A stretch of DNA of 64,000 nt from positions 1 through 64,000 of the forward strand of contig NZ_JFYN01000006.1 in assembly GCF_000631985.1 (NCBI RefSeq), read 5' to 3'. This document shows positions 52,048 through 60,596 of this stretch, piece by piece (position 1 is the first letter of the stretch; every line of letters starts with the position of its first letter). This DNA is from Pseudomonas sp. RIT288 (lineage in GTDB: Bacteria; Pseudomonadota; Gammaproteobacteria; Pseudomonadales; Pseudomonadaceae). The notes below the pieces were generated by a model, which saw only the letters and a list, made by a program, of their open reading frames with translations, did no database searches and was not told the DNA's origin. The translations under genes were made by a program, and so were the position numbers.

Positions 52048-52137
52048 GGAGAGATGCCAGAGTGGCCGAATGGGACGGATTCGAAATCCGTTGTACCTTC
52101 ACCGGTACCTAGGGTTCGAATCCCTATCTCTCCGCCA
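52048..52137 (+). tRNA. tRNA-Ser (CGA anticodon)
   Basis: GGAGAGA acceptor pairs with TCTCTCC; the anticodon stem GGATT...AATCC encloses TTCGAAA, giving CGA. The long variable arm GTACCTTCACCGGTAC and the T-loop GGTTCGAATCC are present. CCA is encoded. Length 90. Confidence 0.96.
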
Positions 52138-52145
52138 TTACATAG

Positions 52146-52182
52146 AAAAAGCCCCGTAGCTGAAGAGCTACGGGGCTTTTTT
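52146..52182 (+). terminator. tRNA-Ser terminator, copy 1 of a duplicated sequence
   Basis: AGCCCCGTAGCT and AGCTACGGGGCT form a 12-bp stem around GAAG, followed by T6. The same stem and its 3' flank recur at 53107. Confidence 0.92.
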
Positions 52183-52348
52183 GTTTCTGCTCGCTTGAGT
52201 AATCAGCAAATCCTGTCGCCGGAACCCGAGGTTGAACTCGATTGATGCCGGTTCGTACGTAACTCTCGGAGTCGACCTACAGCTCTATTTCAAATCACTC
52301 CTTATCCTGACTTGCGTGCCCAATATCGACTGGAATTCGGATAAAAAG

Positions 52349-52378
52349 ACGCCGCTTTTCAAGCCTGGAGGGCGGCGT
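52349..52378 (+). terminator. possible hairpin before hicA
   Basis: ACGCCGC and GCGGCGT pair across a 16-base loop, preceded by AAAAAG. No T-run follows, so this may be a decayed terminator. Confidence 0.3.
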
Positions 52379-52468
52379 TGTCCGCTTGTTCAAGGGGGCG
52401 CGCTTCATGGATCAGCGATATGAATCGCGATTTCCAATTTTTCCTGCGCGGTATCATGGTGTAATACT

Positions 52469-52723
52469 ATGAACAACAAACAGCTCGGTACGCTCGCAGC
52501 TATATTTTCACGACCCACACCCTCCACGTTGGAATGGGCGCGCATCGAGTCTCTTTTCAATGCGGTCGGGGCCAGAACCGTGGAAGGCAATGGTTCGCGA
52601 GTTCGGTTTGAATTAAGAGGTGTGGTCGCTACGTTCCACCGACCTCACCCGGATAAAGAAGCAAAGCCCTATCAGGTTCGTGATGCTCGGGCTTTTCTTG
52701 AACAAGCAGGAGTCACTCCATGA
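52469..52723 (+). CDS. hicA: HicA-family toxin
   Basis: An 84-residue mRNA interferase-type toxin. MNNKQLGTLAAIFSRPTPSTLEW starts an N-terminal helix, and RIESLFNAVGARTVEGNGSRVRFELRG forms the dsRBD-like fold. In the usual GSH catalytic motif the His is replaced by Arg (GNGSRVRF); the later FHRPHP is typical of this subfamily. Its stop overlaps the hicB start by 4 bases. It lacks a clear ribosome site. It lies 330 bases after tRNA-Ser. Confidence 0.85.
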   Translation: MNNKQLGTLAAIFSRPTPSTLEWARIESLFNAVGARTVEGNGSRVRFELRGVVATFHRPHPDKEAKPYQVRDARAFLEQAGVTP

Positions 52724-53052
52724 ACGTGATGAATTACAACGGGTATGCCGCCCGAATTGAATACAGTGATGAAGATGGTCTTTTTGTTGGTCATATCGCT
52801 GGGATCAAGGATGTTGTAGGTTTTCATGGCGAATCTGTAAAAGAGCTTCGGTCAGCGTTCGAAGAGGCTGTTACTGACTATCTGGAGACTTGCGCAAAAC
52901 TGGGCCGTGCTCCTCAAAAGCCTTATTCGGGCAATCTCAGTCTGCGTTTGGCGCCAGCTCTTCATGCGACTGTTGCCGTAAAAGCGCAATTGGCTCAAAA
53001 AAGCATTAATCAGTGGGTTGCGGATGTTCTTGACCGAGAGGCCCATGCCTAG
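52720..53052 (+). CDS. hicB: HicB-family antitoxin
   Basis: A 110-residue protein. NYNGYAARIEYSDEDGLFVGHIAGIKDVVGFHGESVKELRSAFEEAV (about 5-52) is the degenerate RNase H-like HicB domain that wraps HicA. KPYSGNLSLRLAPALHATVAVKAQLAQKSINQWVADVL (about 67-104) is a ribbon-helix-helix DNA-binding end for autoregulation. The overlapping start (ATGA) couples it to the toxin. Confidence 0.9.
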   Translation: MNVMNYNGYAARIEYSDEDGLFVGHIAGIKDVVGFHGESVKELRSAFEEAVTDYLETCAKLGRAPQKPYSGNLSLRLAPALHATVAVKAQLAQKSINQWVADVLDREAHA

Positions 53053-53106
53053 TTTGATTCTGGTGTGGAACTACAGGGTTTTATGTACGTTGTTCCCGAA
53101 CAGAGC

Positions 53107-53143
53107 AAAAAGCCCCGTAGCCGAGCAGCTACGGGGCTTTTTT
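53107..53143 (+). terminator. duplicated terminator, copy 2, after hicB
   Basis: AGCCCCGTAGC and GCTACGGGGCT, loop CGAGCA, T6. The stem's 3' half and the following TTTTTTGTTTCTGC are identical to copy 1 at 52146. Confidence 0.9.
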
Positions 53144-53180
53144 GTTTCTGCGGGCTTTACCAGGCATCCGCCTCAGCCAC

Positions 53181-53387
53181 TCACGGCTGCGAGTGCCCGA
53201 GCTTCTGTTTGATCAGGTCATACACTTCCTTGTGCGTCGAGTTGCGCAGGGTGTTGTCCTTGCAAGCCGAGGCCAGGAAGGTTTTCACTTCATCCTTGGC
53301 GTGCGGATAGAGGCTGGCGACGTAGTCAGCTTCATGCGTCTGGGTACAGTTGAAGTGCTTGTCGTCTTTCGCTTTGTCTCTAGCCAT
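53181..53387 (-). CDS. small conserved protein of unknown function
   Basis: A 68-residue hydrophilic protein (MARDKAKDDKHFNCTQTHEADYVASLYPHAKDEVKTFLASACKD in pieces). AAGGAGCCGC before the ATG supports translation. Charged, with two cysteines and no membrane segment. It resembles small proteins found in many pseudomonads, but I cannot name a family. It stands between hicAB and a DUF1508 gene, outside the duplicated terminators. Confidence 0.7.
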   Translation of the reverse strand: MARDKAKDDKHFNCTQTHEADYVASLYPHAKDEVKTFLASACKDNTLRNSTHKEVYDLIKQKLGHSQP

Positions 53388-53539
53388 GATGCGGCTCCTT
53401 TAGAGTTTGAACGTCATTTGGCGAAACAGGGCTGGATGGCCCCGTACGCTGAAGAGCGCAGGGTCGCAAAGATGCTTTGCCAGTGATCAGGCGAAAAAGG
53501 AAGAGGCTGTAGGACACGGCTCCATGCCGGGCGGCGCGG

Positions 53540-53731
53540 TCAGATTTCCTTCACCGGCGTCTCCCCCCGCACACCCTTGATCAACTCGACCACATGTAAA
53601 CAATCGGCCTTGTTCACATACGACTCGCCACTGGCAATCGTCTCGTGGTTCCCCGCCCGCAGCCTCCAGCGCCATTGGCCTTTGCCGGTGCTCGGGGTGC
53701 CTCGGGATTGCCTGTAGATCTCGAAATACAT
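53540..53731 (-). CDS. single-unit DUF1508 (YegP-like) protein
   Basis: A 63-residue protein. WRWRLRAGNHETIASGESYVNKADCLHVVELIKG is one DUF1508 unit (compare the double-unit protein at 4552). AAGGAGCGAACTG precedes the ATG. The longer alternative starts on this strand would be in other frames and lack homology. Function unknown. Confidence 0.8.
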   Translation of the reverse strand: MYFEIYRQSRGTPSTGKGQWRWRLRAGNHETIASGESYVNKADCLHVVELIKGVRGETPVKEI

Positions 53732-54007
53732 TCAGTTCGCTCCTTGCGATAGTGTTTGCGCCAACCTGTGTGGCGCATCGTCGCAAGCCTAGCGGAGCGA
53801 GTTTTTTTCGCTATCGGGCATTTGTTTCCAATCGTTGGAAGATGTTTCTGAAGAGCGCGGGCTAGAGCGCACGCATTGGCGTCTGGATTGGCCAAAATGT
53901 CGTCATTTGCGCCTTGCAAGGCTATCGACGCTACTGCTTAATACGGGACGGCTCATGGCGTTGAAAATGCTTCGACGACCGACAAACACTATAAAAAGAG
54001 CATTCCC

Positions 54008-54973
54008 TTGACTGAGCATGGAACGGCACAGGCCACACGGGTCACGTTATCGCTGGTTGTCCCGGTTTTTAACGAGGAGGACAGTCTCGACGCGTTCATT
54101 CAGCGCATCGATGAAGTCTTCCAGCACCAGGCGTTGATTGCTCTGGAGCTGGTGTTCATCAATGACGGCAGTACTGATGCCACGCTTGAGCGGCTGCTGG
54201 ATCGTCAGCGGCATGATTCGCGGCTGCGCATCGTCGATCTGAGCCGAAACTTCGGCAAAGAGGCGGCGTTATCCGCTGGTCTGCAGATCGCCTCCGGGCA
54301 GATTGTGGTGCCTATCGATGCCGATCTGCAGGACCCGCCCGAAGTCATTCTGCAAATGATCGAGCGTTGGCGCGAAGGGTATGAAGTGGTGCTCGGTCAC
54401 CGCATCAGCCGCGACAGCGACACTTGGGCCAAGCAGACTTCGGCGCACTGGTTCTATCGCCTGCACAACAAGATTGCCGAGCAACCGCTGCCGGAAAACG
54501 TCGGTGATTTCCGCCTGATGGACCGTTGCGTGGTCGATGCCTTGCTGACCTTGCCCGAGTCCCGGCGTTTCATGAAGGGCCTGTTCGCCTGGGTCGGGTT
54601 TCGCACCACTCATGTTGATTACGAGCGGCCCGAGCGTGTGGCGGGGCAGAGCAAGTTCAACGGCTGGCGGCTGTGGAACTTTGCTCTGGAAGGCATCACC
54701 AGTTTCAGTACCGAACCGCTGCGGATCTGGACTTACATCGGCGCGGCGGTCTCGCTGGTATCTTTTGCCTTTGCCATTTTTATTGTGCTGCGCACGCTGA
54801 TCCACGGCGTCGACATGCCCGGTTATGCCTCGCTGATGGTGGCCGTGACGTTCCTCGGTGGCCTGCAATTGATTGGCATCGGCGTACTCGGCGAGTACCT
54901 CGGCCGCACTTATATCGAATCCAAACGCCGGCCGGTTTTTCTGGTGCGTCGCGTCTACGACCCCAAGGACTGA
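54008..54973 (+). CDS. GT2 glycosyltransferase, GtrB/ArnC-like
   Basis: A 321-residue membrane-anchored glycosyltransferase. LSLVVPVFNEEDSLDAFIQRIDEV is the GT2 start, FINDGSTDATLERLLD and the metal site IDADLQDPPEV (DxD-like) follow, then RHKI-type HRISRDSDTWAKQ. Two C-terminal helices at about 232-255 and 266-290 match GtrB, which makes undecaprenyl-phosphate sugar. The start is TTG at 54008 (AGAG upstream); no ATG is available near. A methyltransferase gene begins 3 bases after its stop. Confidence 0.9.
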   Translation: MTEHGTAQATRVTLSLVVPVFNEEDSLDAFIQRIDEVFQHQALIALELVFINDGSTDATLERLLDRQRHDSRLRIVDLSRNFGKEAALSAGLQIASGQIVVPIDADLQDPPEVILQMIERWREGYEVVLGHRISRDSDTWAKQTSAHWFYRLHNKIAEQPLPENVGDFRLMDRCVVDALLTLPESRRFMKGLFAWVGFRTTHVDYERPERVAGQSKFNGWRLWNFALEGITSFSTEPLRIWTYIGAAVSLVSFAFAIFIVLRTLIHGVDMPGYASLMVAVTFLGGLQLIGIGVLGEYLGRTYIESKRRPVFLVRRVYDPKD

Positions 54974-54976
54974 AAC

Positions 54977-55687
54977 ATGGATCTCAAGGAAACCGATATC
55001 CTCGGCGACAGCATCGGTGAGCATTGGTATTACTGCTCCAAAGCGGCGGCGACTCGTCGTCTGCTCGGTGATGCACCCATCACGCGGATTCTCGACGTGG
55101 GCGCCGGGTCGGGTTTTTTCTCGCACCATCTGCTGACCCAAACCTCGGCGCAGGAGGCGTGGTGCGTCGATATCAGTTACCCCGCCGATTCCGATGCGAG
55201 CACTGCCGGCAAACCGGTGCACTACCGCCGCGATATCGACGCCATCGACGCAGATCTGGTGCTGCTCATGGACGTACTGGAGCATGTCGACGATGACCTC
55301 GGTCTGCTCAAGGCTTACGTTGACAAGGTACCGTCCGGCAGCCGTTTCCTGATGACCGTGCCGGCGTTTCAGTTCCTGTGGAGCGGTCACGACGACTTCC
55401 TCGAACACAAGCGCCGCTACACCCTGCCGCAGTTTGAAACCCTGGCTCGTGACGCCGGTTTGACGGTGCAGCGCGGTGCCTACTATTTCGGTGCGGTGTT
55501 TCCGATCGCGGCAGCGTTGCGTTTGCTGCCCAAAGGCCCGCAGGCCGCAGCACCGCAGTCGCAGCTCAAGCGCCATCATCCGCTGGTCAACGGCGTGCTC
55601 AAGACCCTCTGCAGCCTTGAACTGCCGCTGATGGGCATCAATCGTCTGGCGGGTCTGAGCGTGTTTGTGCTGGCGCGTAAACCGTGA
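54977..55687 (+). CDS. class I SAM methyltransferase in the glycosylation cassette
   Basis: A 236-residue protein. ITRILDVGAGSGFFSHHLL (about 30-48) is the SAM loop; DLVLLMDVLEHVDDDLGLLK and VPSGSRFLMTVPAFQFLWSGHDDFLEHKRRYTLPQFE are typical of sugar or lipid-linked methyltransferases. The C-terminal part has hydrophobic stretches (about 165-190), so it may touch the membrane. It is packed between the GT2 and GtrA genes, with a 3-base gap before and a 4-base overlap after. Confidence 0.88.
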   Translation: MDLKETDILGDSIGEHWYYCSKAAATRRLLGDAPITRILDVGAGSGFFSHHLLTQTSAQEAWCVDISYPADSDASTAGKPVHYRRDIDAIDADLVLLMDVLEHVDDDLGLLKAYVDKVPSGSRFLMTVPAFQFLWSGHDDFLEHKRRYTLPQFETLARDAGLTVQRGAYYFGAVFPIAAALRLLPKGPQAAAPQSQLKRHHPLVNGVLKTLCSLELPLMGINRLAGLSVFVLARKP

Positions 55688-56070
55688 CCTCAGCCGACAG
55701 ATCGGCGTTGATCCAGCGCGGCTTGCGGTTTGCTGTGACCGGTCTGTTCGTCACCGCGCTGCATGCGCTGGTGGCGGTGCTGTTCATCAATTTCGTTGCA
55801 CCGCAACCGCCACTCGCCAACGGTGTGGCGTTTGTCGTGGCGACGGTGGTGTCCTACGTGATCAACACCACCTGGAGTTTTTCTGCCCGTTTGCACGGCA
55901 AAACCCTGCTGCGCTTCATGCTGGTTTCCTGCGGTGGATTCTGCCTGGCGATGTTCGTCGCGTGGGCGGCGCAGATTGCCGGACTGCACTATTTGCTGGG
56001 CATCGGCGCCGTAGCGCTGATCATTCCGGCATTCACCTTCGTGCTGCATAACTTCTGGACGTATCGATGA
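55684..56070 (+). CDS. gtrA: GtrA-family flippase
   Basis: A 128-residue membrane protein with four helices: RFAVTGLFVTALHALVAVLFINFV, VAFVVATVVSYVINTTWSFSA (the conserved NxxWSF motif), FMLVSCGGFCLAMFVAWAAQIAG and IGAVALIIPAFTFVLHNFWTYR. GtrA proteins move undecaprenyl-phosphate-glucose across the inner membrane. The start is GTG at 55684, overlapping the methyltransferase stop (GTGA), and its own stop overlaps the next gene (ATGA). Confidence 0.92.
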   Translation: MTSADRSALIQRGLRFAVTGLFVTALHALVAVLFINFVAPQPPLANGVAFVVATVVSYVINTTWSFSARLHGKTLLRFMLVSCGGFCLAMFVAWAAQIAGLHYLLGIGAVALIIPAFTFVLHNFWTYR

Positions 56071-58151
56071 GGGGCTTGAACAAACATCCAGCCTTGGCGC
56101 TGTTGCCAATCCTGTTGGGCGCGCTGGCGTTTTTTCTGGTGATTGGCCCGCGTGCGCTCGACCCGCAAAACATTGCCTGGCTCAGGGACGGTGATCCGGC
56201 GACGCATTACCTGGGCTGGGTATTCTTTCGCCATTCACCCTGGACTTTTCCCCTCGGGCTGAACCCGTCCTATGGGATGGAACTGGGCAGCTCGATCATT
56301 TTTTCCGATTCCAATCCGCTGCTGGCGCTGTTGTTCAAACCGTTCAATGGCTGGTTGCCGGAGACGTTCCAGTATTTCGGTTTATGGCTGCTGGCGTGTT
56401 TCATTCTGCAGGCCTGGTTTGCCTGGAAGCTGCTCGGCTTGATCACCGATAATCCCGTGTTGCGCCTGCTCGGCGCCGGGCTCCTGGTGTTTTCGCCGCC
56501 GATGTTTCTGCGCACCGGTGGACATCTTTCGCTGGTCGGGCACTTCCTGATTCTTGCGGCGTTGTATCTGGCACTCCACCCGGCATTCGAGCGCCGACGT
56601 TTGGCGTGGGGGGCATTGCTCGCCGTGACGGCATTGGTTCACGCTTACCTGTTGGGCATGGTGGCGCTGATCTGGGTCGCGGATCTGTTTGGCAAGTTGT
56701 GGGCTGGCAAGCTGACGCGCCGTCAGGTCCTTATCGAGTTGGGCGGCTTGTTCGCGTTGGTCAGCGCGTGCTGCTGGCAGGCGGGTTATTTCAGTATTAC
56801 CGACGGCGCGGCGGGCGGCGGTTTCGGCTTTTATCGAATGAACCTGCTGTCGCTGTTGGATGCCGACGGCTGGTCGTTCGTCTTGCCAGGTATCCCCAAG
56901 GGCGCAGGCGATTACGAAGGTTTCAACTACCTGGGTCTAGGTGTCTTGTTGCTTCTGCCGCTGGCCGCTATCGGCGGGTACACAAGCGGCATCTCGCTGA
57001 AGGCATTGCTGTGCAGTCGACCTTTATTGCTGTTGGCGTTCATCGGATTGACGCTGTTCGCCCTGTCGAATCAGATCGGTTTCGGCCTGCAGACGTTCGG
57101 CTATCCGCTGCCAAAATTCGTGCTGCGTGCAGCGAGTATTTTTCGCGCTTCGGGCCGGATGTTCTGGCCGGTGTTTTACGTCATCGTGATATTGCTCACT
57201 TATCTGGTGGTGCGCGGTTATCGGCCGCGTATCGCCATGGGGCTGCTGGCGCTGGCGTTGGTGGTGCAAGTCGCCGACACCCGGATTGCCTGGGCAGGTT
57301 TGAGAGCAGCGAAAATGCTGCCCGAAGCCTCGGCCTGGGCCAGCCCGATGCATGATCCGTTCTGGGCCAGCGCGGCGGCGCACTACAAGAACGTCCGTGC
57401 CTTGTCACCGAAAAATCAGCCTGATCAGTGGCAGGCGATTGCCGATTTTGCTGGCACCCATGGGTTGAAAACCGACGCGGCTTACCTGGGGCGTACGAGC
57501 CCCAAGGCGCTGGAGAAGCTGTCGCGCACGACGCAAAGCCACCTCGCCAGCGGCCAGTACGACAGCGATTCGCTGTACATCCTCGATGACGACGCGCTGG
57601 AGTTGGCGGTCAAGAGCATCCGCAGCGACACCGATCTGTTGACCCGGGTCGACGACTTTGTCGTGCTGGCCCCGGGCTGGAAACACTGTAATGACTGTCT
57701 GGCGATGGTCGATCAGGGGCGGGTGCTGTCGTCGATACCCTTGAGCCAGCCGGGACTGGTGCAGACGTTCAACCGCAGCACTCGGCAACTGGTCAAAGGC
57801 TGGTCCACACCGGAAGCCTGGGGCACCTGGAGTGATGGACCGGATGCGGAACTGCTGCTGCGCGTCGCCCCCGGGTCGCATGCGCTGGTGATTGATGCCC
57901 TGGCCTTTGCCATGCCGCCGAACCTCAGTCAGCGGGTGATCGTCAGCATCAATGGTGTAGAGGCGTTGTCGACGCGGCTGACTCAGGTGCAGGGCAATCG
58001 GCTGGAAATACCGCTCAGCGCCGCGCAGGTGGCCGAGGAATATCTGAATGTCCGATTGCACCTGCCCGATGCAGTCAGCCCGAAAAAACTCGGCTTCAAT
58101 GACGATGCGCGAGTCATGGGGCTGGGGTTGAAAACCCTGACGGTTCAGTGA
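56067..58151 (+). CDS. large polytopic membrane protein (DUF6311-like, putative glycosyltransferase)
   Basis: A 694-residue protein. At least ten hydrophobic helices occupy about residues 8-420, followed by a soluble domain of about 270 residues (from WASPMHDPFWASAAAHYKN). DPATHYLGWVFFRHSPWTFPLGLNPSYGMELGSSIIFSDSNPLLAL near 40-85 resembles the acceptor loop of GT-C enzymes and DUF6311 proteins. In a gtr cluster this position belongs to the sugar transferase (GtrC). It overlaps gtrA by 4 bases. Donor and acceptor are unknown. Confidence 0.8.
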   Translation: MRGLNKHPALALLPILLGALAFFLVIGPRALDPQNIAWLRDGDPATHYLGWVFFRHSPWTFPLGLNPSYGMELGSSIIFSDSNPLLALLFKPFNGWLPETFQYFGLWLLACFILQAWFAWKLLGLITDNPVLRLLGAGLLVFSPPMFLRTGGHLSLVGHFLILAALYLALHPAFERRRLAWGALLAVTALVHAYLLGMVALIWVADLFGKLWAGKLTRRQVLIELGGLFALVSACCWQAGYFSITDGAAGGGFGFYRMNLLSLLDADGWSFVLPGIPKGAGDYEGFNYLGLGVLLLLPLAAIGGYTSGISLKALLCSRPLLLLAFIGLTLFALSNQIGFGLQTFGYPLPKFVLRAASIFRASGRMFWPVFYVIVILLTYLVVRGYRPRIAMGLLALALVVQVADTRIAWAGLRAAKMLPEASAWASPMHDPFWASAAAHYKNVRALSPKNQPDQWQAIADFAGTHGLKTDAAYLGRTSPKALEKLSRTTQSHLASGQYDSDSLYILDDDALELAVKSIRSDTDLLTRVDDFVVLAPGWKHCNDCLAMVDQGRVLSSIPLSQPGLVQTFNRSTRQLVKGWSTPEAWGTWSDGPDAELLLRVAPGSHALVIDALAFAMPPNLSQRVIVSINGVEALSTRLTQVQGNRLEIPLSAAQVAEEYLNVRLHLPDAVSPKKLGFNDDARVMGLGLKTLTVQ

Positions 58152-58239
58152 AATTGTCGAACAAACCGCCAATCGTCTGATAGACGTCAGTCTCAAGGAC
58201 TTCATACACTGCCGGCAGTCTGGGGAGCGAGGGCAATGG

Positions 58240-59160
58240 ATGAATCGAAATGAATTACGCAAGGCCGACATCAACCTGATGGTGGTGTTCGAGACCTTGA
58301 TGCTCGAACGCAACGTGACCCGGGCGGCGGAGAAGCTGTTTCTCGGCCAGCCGACCATCAGTTCGGCGCTCAATCGCTTGCGCGCGATGTTCAACGATCC
58401 GCTGTTCATCCGTGTCGGCCATCGCATGGAGCCGACTGCCCGGGCCGAAGAACTGTTCAAATACCTGTCGCCGGCCCTCGACTCACTGTCGGTGGCGCTG
58501 AGTCTGACTCACGATTTCGACCCGGCCGTGAGCAACATGACGTTCCGTATCGGCCTGTCCGATGACGTCGAATTCGGTCTGCTGCCACCGTTGTTGCGAG
58601 CGCTGCGTCAGGAAGCACCGAGCGTGGTGTTCGTGGTGCAACACGTCGATTACTGGCGCATCCCCGATCTGCTGGCCGCCGGCGACATTACCGTCGGTAT
58701 CAGCCAGACCCGAGGTTTGCCGGCCAATGCCAAGCGCAAATTGCTGCGGCATATCCAGCCGAGCATCCTGCGCGCCGATGCCTCGGATTCGCCACTGACC
58801 CTTGATGAATACTGTTCACGCCCACACGTACTGGTGTCGCACACGGCCAACATCAGCGGTTATGCCGATGAGTGGCTGGCGGAAATCGGCCGCACCCGGC
58901 ATGTGGTGTTGTCGGTGCCGCAATACAGTGCGCTGCCGGCATTGCTGGCCGGCACCGACCTGATCGCCAGCTTGCCGGACTACACCGCCGAAGCCATGGC
59001 TGCCTCTGGGCTGTTGTTCAAGGAACCGTTCCCGTTCAAGACGCCGATGCTGGATCTGTCGATGGTCTGGCTCAGCCACGTAGACAGCGACCCGGCCGAG
59101 CGCTGGCTGCGTTCGCGGCTTGAGGCATTCATGAGCGAACGGCCACTGACCGCGCCCTGA
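58240..59160 (+). CDS. LysR-family transcriptional regulator
   Basis: A 306-residue protein. DINLMVVFETLMLERNVTRAAEKLFLGQPTISSALNRLRAMFNDPLFIR (about 9-57) is the winged HTH. The effector domain follows (about 90-290). It follows the cassette by 88 bases and is read in the same direction; control of that cassette is possible but unproven. A REP pair follows. Confidence 0.92.
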   Translation: MNRNELRKADINLMVVFETLMLERNVTRAAEKLFLGQPTISSALNRLRAMFNDPLFIRVGHRMEPTARAEELFKYLSPALDSLSVALSLTHDFDPAVSNMTFRIGLSDDVEFGLLPPLLRALRQEAPSVVFVVQHVDYWRIPDLLAAGDITVGISQTRGLPANAKRKLLRHIQPSILRADASDSPLTLDEYCSRPHVLVSHTANISGYADEWLAEIGRTRHVVLSVPQYSALPALLAGTDLIASLPDYTAEAMAASGLLFKEPFPFKTPMLDLSMVWLSHVDSDPAERWLRSRLEAFMSERPLTAP

Positions 59161-59179
59161 ATCCCACCACAAATCTCTC

Positions 59180-59268
59180 TGTAGGAGTGAGCCTGCTCGC
59201 GATGAGGGCGTGTCAGTCACATCAATGTTGTCTGACACAGCGCTTTCGCGAGCAGGCTCACTCCTACA
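59180..59268. repeat. REP pair with nested GTGTCAG/CTGACAC
   Basis: CTGTAGGAGTGAGCCTGCTCGCG and its inverse, with an additional inverted repeat GTGTCAG...CTGACAC in the spacer, so the whole pair can form a single very long hairpin. Confidence 0.87.
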
Positions 59269-59335
59269 AGGGTTTGCGTTCGTCTGGTCCGCCTGCTTTG
59301 CTCAATGGCAATAACCTTGACGGAGGCCTGTCTCC

Positions 59336-60544
59336 ATGAGCATTTCCCGTTCGTTGCTGCGTGGGCGCGGCAGTCTCGACAGTGGCAAGGTCGGCATGGT
59401 CGAGCTGTTTTTCGATCTGGTGTTCGTGTTCGCCGTGACTCAGCTCTCGCATTCGCTGCTCGCGCAGTTGACGATTCTGGGCGCGGTGCAGGTGGCGCTG
59501 TTGATGGTCGCGGTGTGGTGGGTGTGGATTTTCACTTCGTGGATCACCAACTGGCTCGACCCGGAAAAACTGCCGATCCGCCTCGGCCTGTTCGGGCTGA
59601 TGATCGCTGGTCTGCTGCTGTCGTCCTCGATCCCCAAGGCTTTCACCGAGCGCGGGCTGATGTTTGCCTCGGCGTTCGTGTTCATGCAGGTCGGGCGTAC
59701 GCTGTTTGCGATCTGGGCGGTGCGTGGCGAGTCGCTGAGCATGACCCGCAACTTCCAGCGGATTCTGGCGTGGTTGATGTTCTCCGGCGTGTTCTGGATC
59801 GCCGGGGCATTTCTTGACGGGCAGCAACGTCTGCTGTGTTGGGCGCTGGCGCTGCTGATCGAGCTGATCTCGCCTTCGCTGTATTTCTGGGTGCCGGGGC
59901 TGGGGCGTTCGTCGTTGAGTGACTGGAACGTCGAAGGCAATCACATGGCCGAGCGCTGCGCGCTGTTCGTGATCATCGCCCTGGGCGAATCGTTGCTGGT
60001 GACCGGCGCGACGTTCGCCGAACTGACGCTGAGCGCCACCGGGGTCATGGCGTTTCTGGTGGCGGTGCTGGGCAGCATCGGCATGTGGTGGGTGTACTTC
60101 GACAGCGGCGCCGAGCGCGCGCATCACCGCATCGCGCATTCGAATGATCCGGGGCGCCAGGCGCGCATCGCCTACACCTACCTGCACGTGCTGATCGTTG
60201 CCGGGGTGATCGTCAGTGCGGTGGCCGACGAACTGGTGCTGGTGCATCCGGATCACGCCAGTGACGCCGGGATCCTGGTGATCGTGGGCGGGCCATGGCT
60301 GTTTCTGTTGGGCAATGCGCTGTTCAAGTGGGTCATGTCGGACCGACCGCTGCCACCCTTGTCGCATGTGGCTGGGCTGGGGTTGCTCATGCTGGCGCTG
60401 CCGCTGGCGTTGAATCACTGGTTTTCGGCGCTGATGCTCGGGGCGCTGACCACGGCGATCGTGGTGCTGGTGGCGCTGTGGGAAAGCCTCGCATTGCGTC
60501 AGACGTCGGCCTCGATAACCTCGGAAAAAGCCGCAGGAGAGTAG
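59336..60544 (+). CDS. ltrA: low-temperature-requirement protein A (LtrA)
   Basis: A 402-residue integral membrane protein with about eleven helices. MVELFFDLVFVFAVTQLSHSLL (about 22-43) is the LtrA start signature, and AERCALFVIIALGESLLVTG near 203-222 is the second. The family is needed for growth at low temperature in Listeria; its biochemical role is unknown. GGAGGCC precedes the ATG. It is followed by a CHM isomerase 52 bases later. Confidence 0.92.
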   Translation: MSISRSLLRGRGSLDSGKVGMVELFFDLVFVFAVTQLSHSLLAQLTILGAVQVALLMVAVWWVWIFTSWITNWLDPEKLPIRLGLFGLMIAGLLLSSSIPKAFTERGLMFASAFVFMQVGRTLFAIWAVRGESLSMTRNFQRILAWLMFSGVFWIAGAFLDGQQRLLCWALALLIELISPSLYFWVPGLGRSSLSDWNVEGNHMAERCALFVIIALGESLLVTGATFAELTLSATGVMAFLVAVLGSIGMWWVYFDSGAERAHHRIAHSNDPGRQARIAYTYLHVLIVAGVIVSAVADELVLVHPDHASDAGILVIVGGPWLFLLGNALFKWVMSDRPLPPLSHVAGLGLLMLALPLALNHWFSALMLGALTTAIVVLVALWESLALRQTSASITSEKAAGE

Positions 60545-60596
60545 GGCAGTGCTGTGATATATGTACGACCTTTCTGCCGAATGACTGGAGCACCCC

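Noticed and set aside
52048..53150. Prophage or integrative element at tRNA-Ser
   Set aside because: No integrase, no repeated tRNA 3' end, and only hicAB and duplicated terminators between the flanks.
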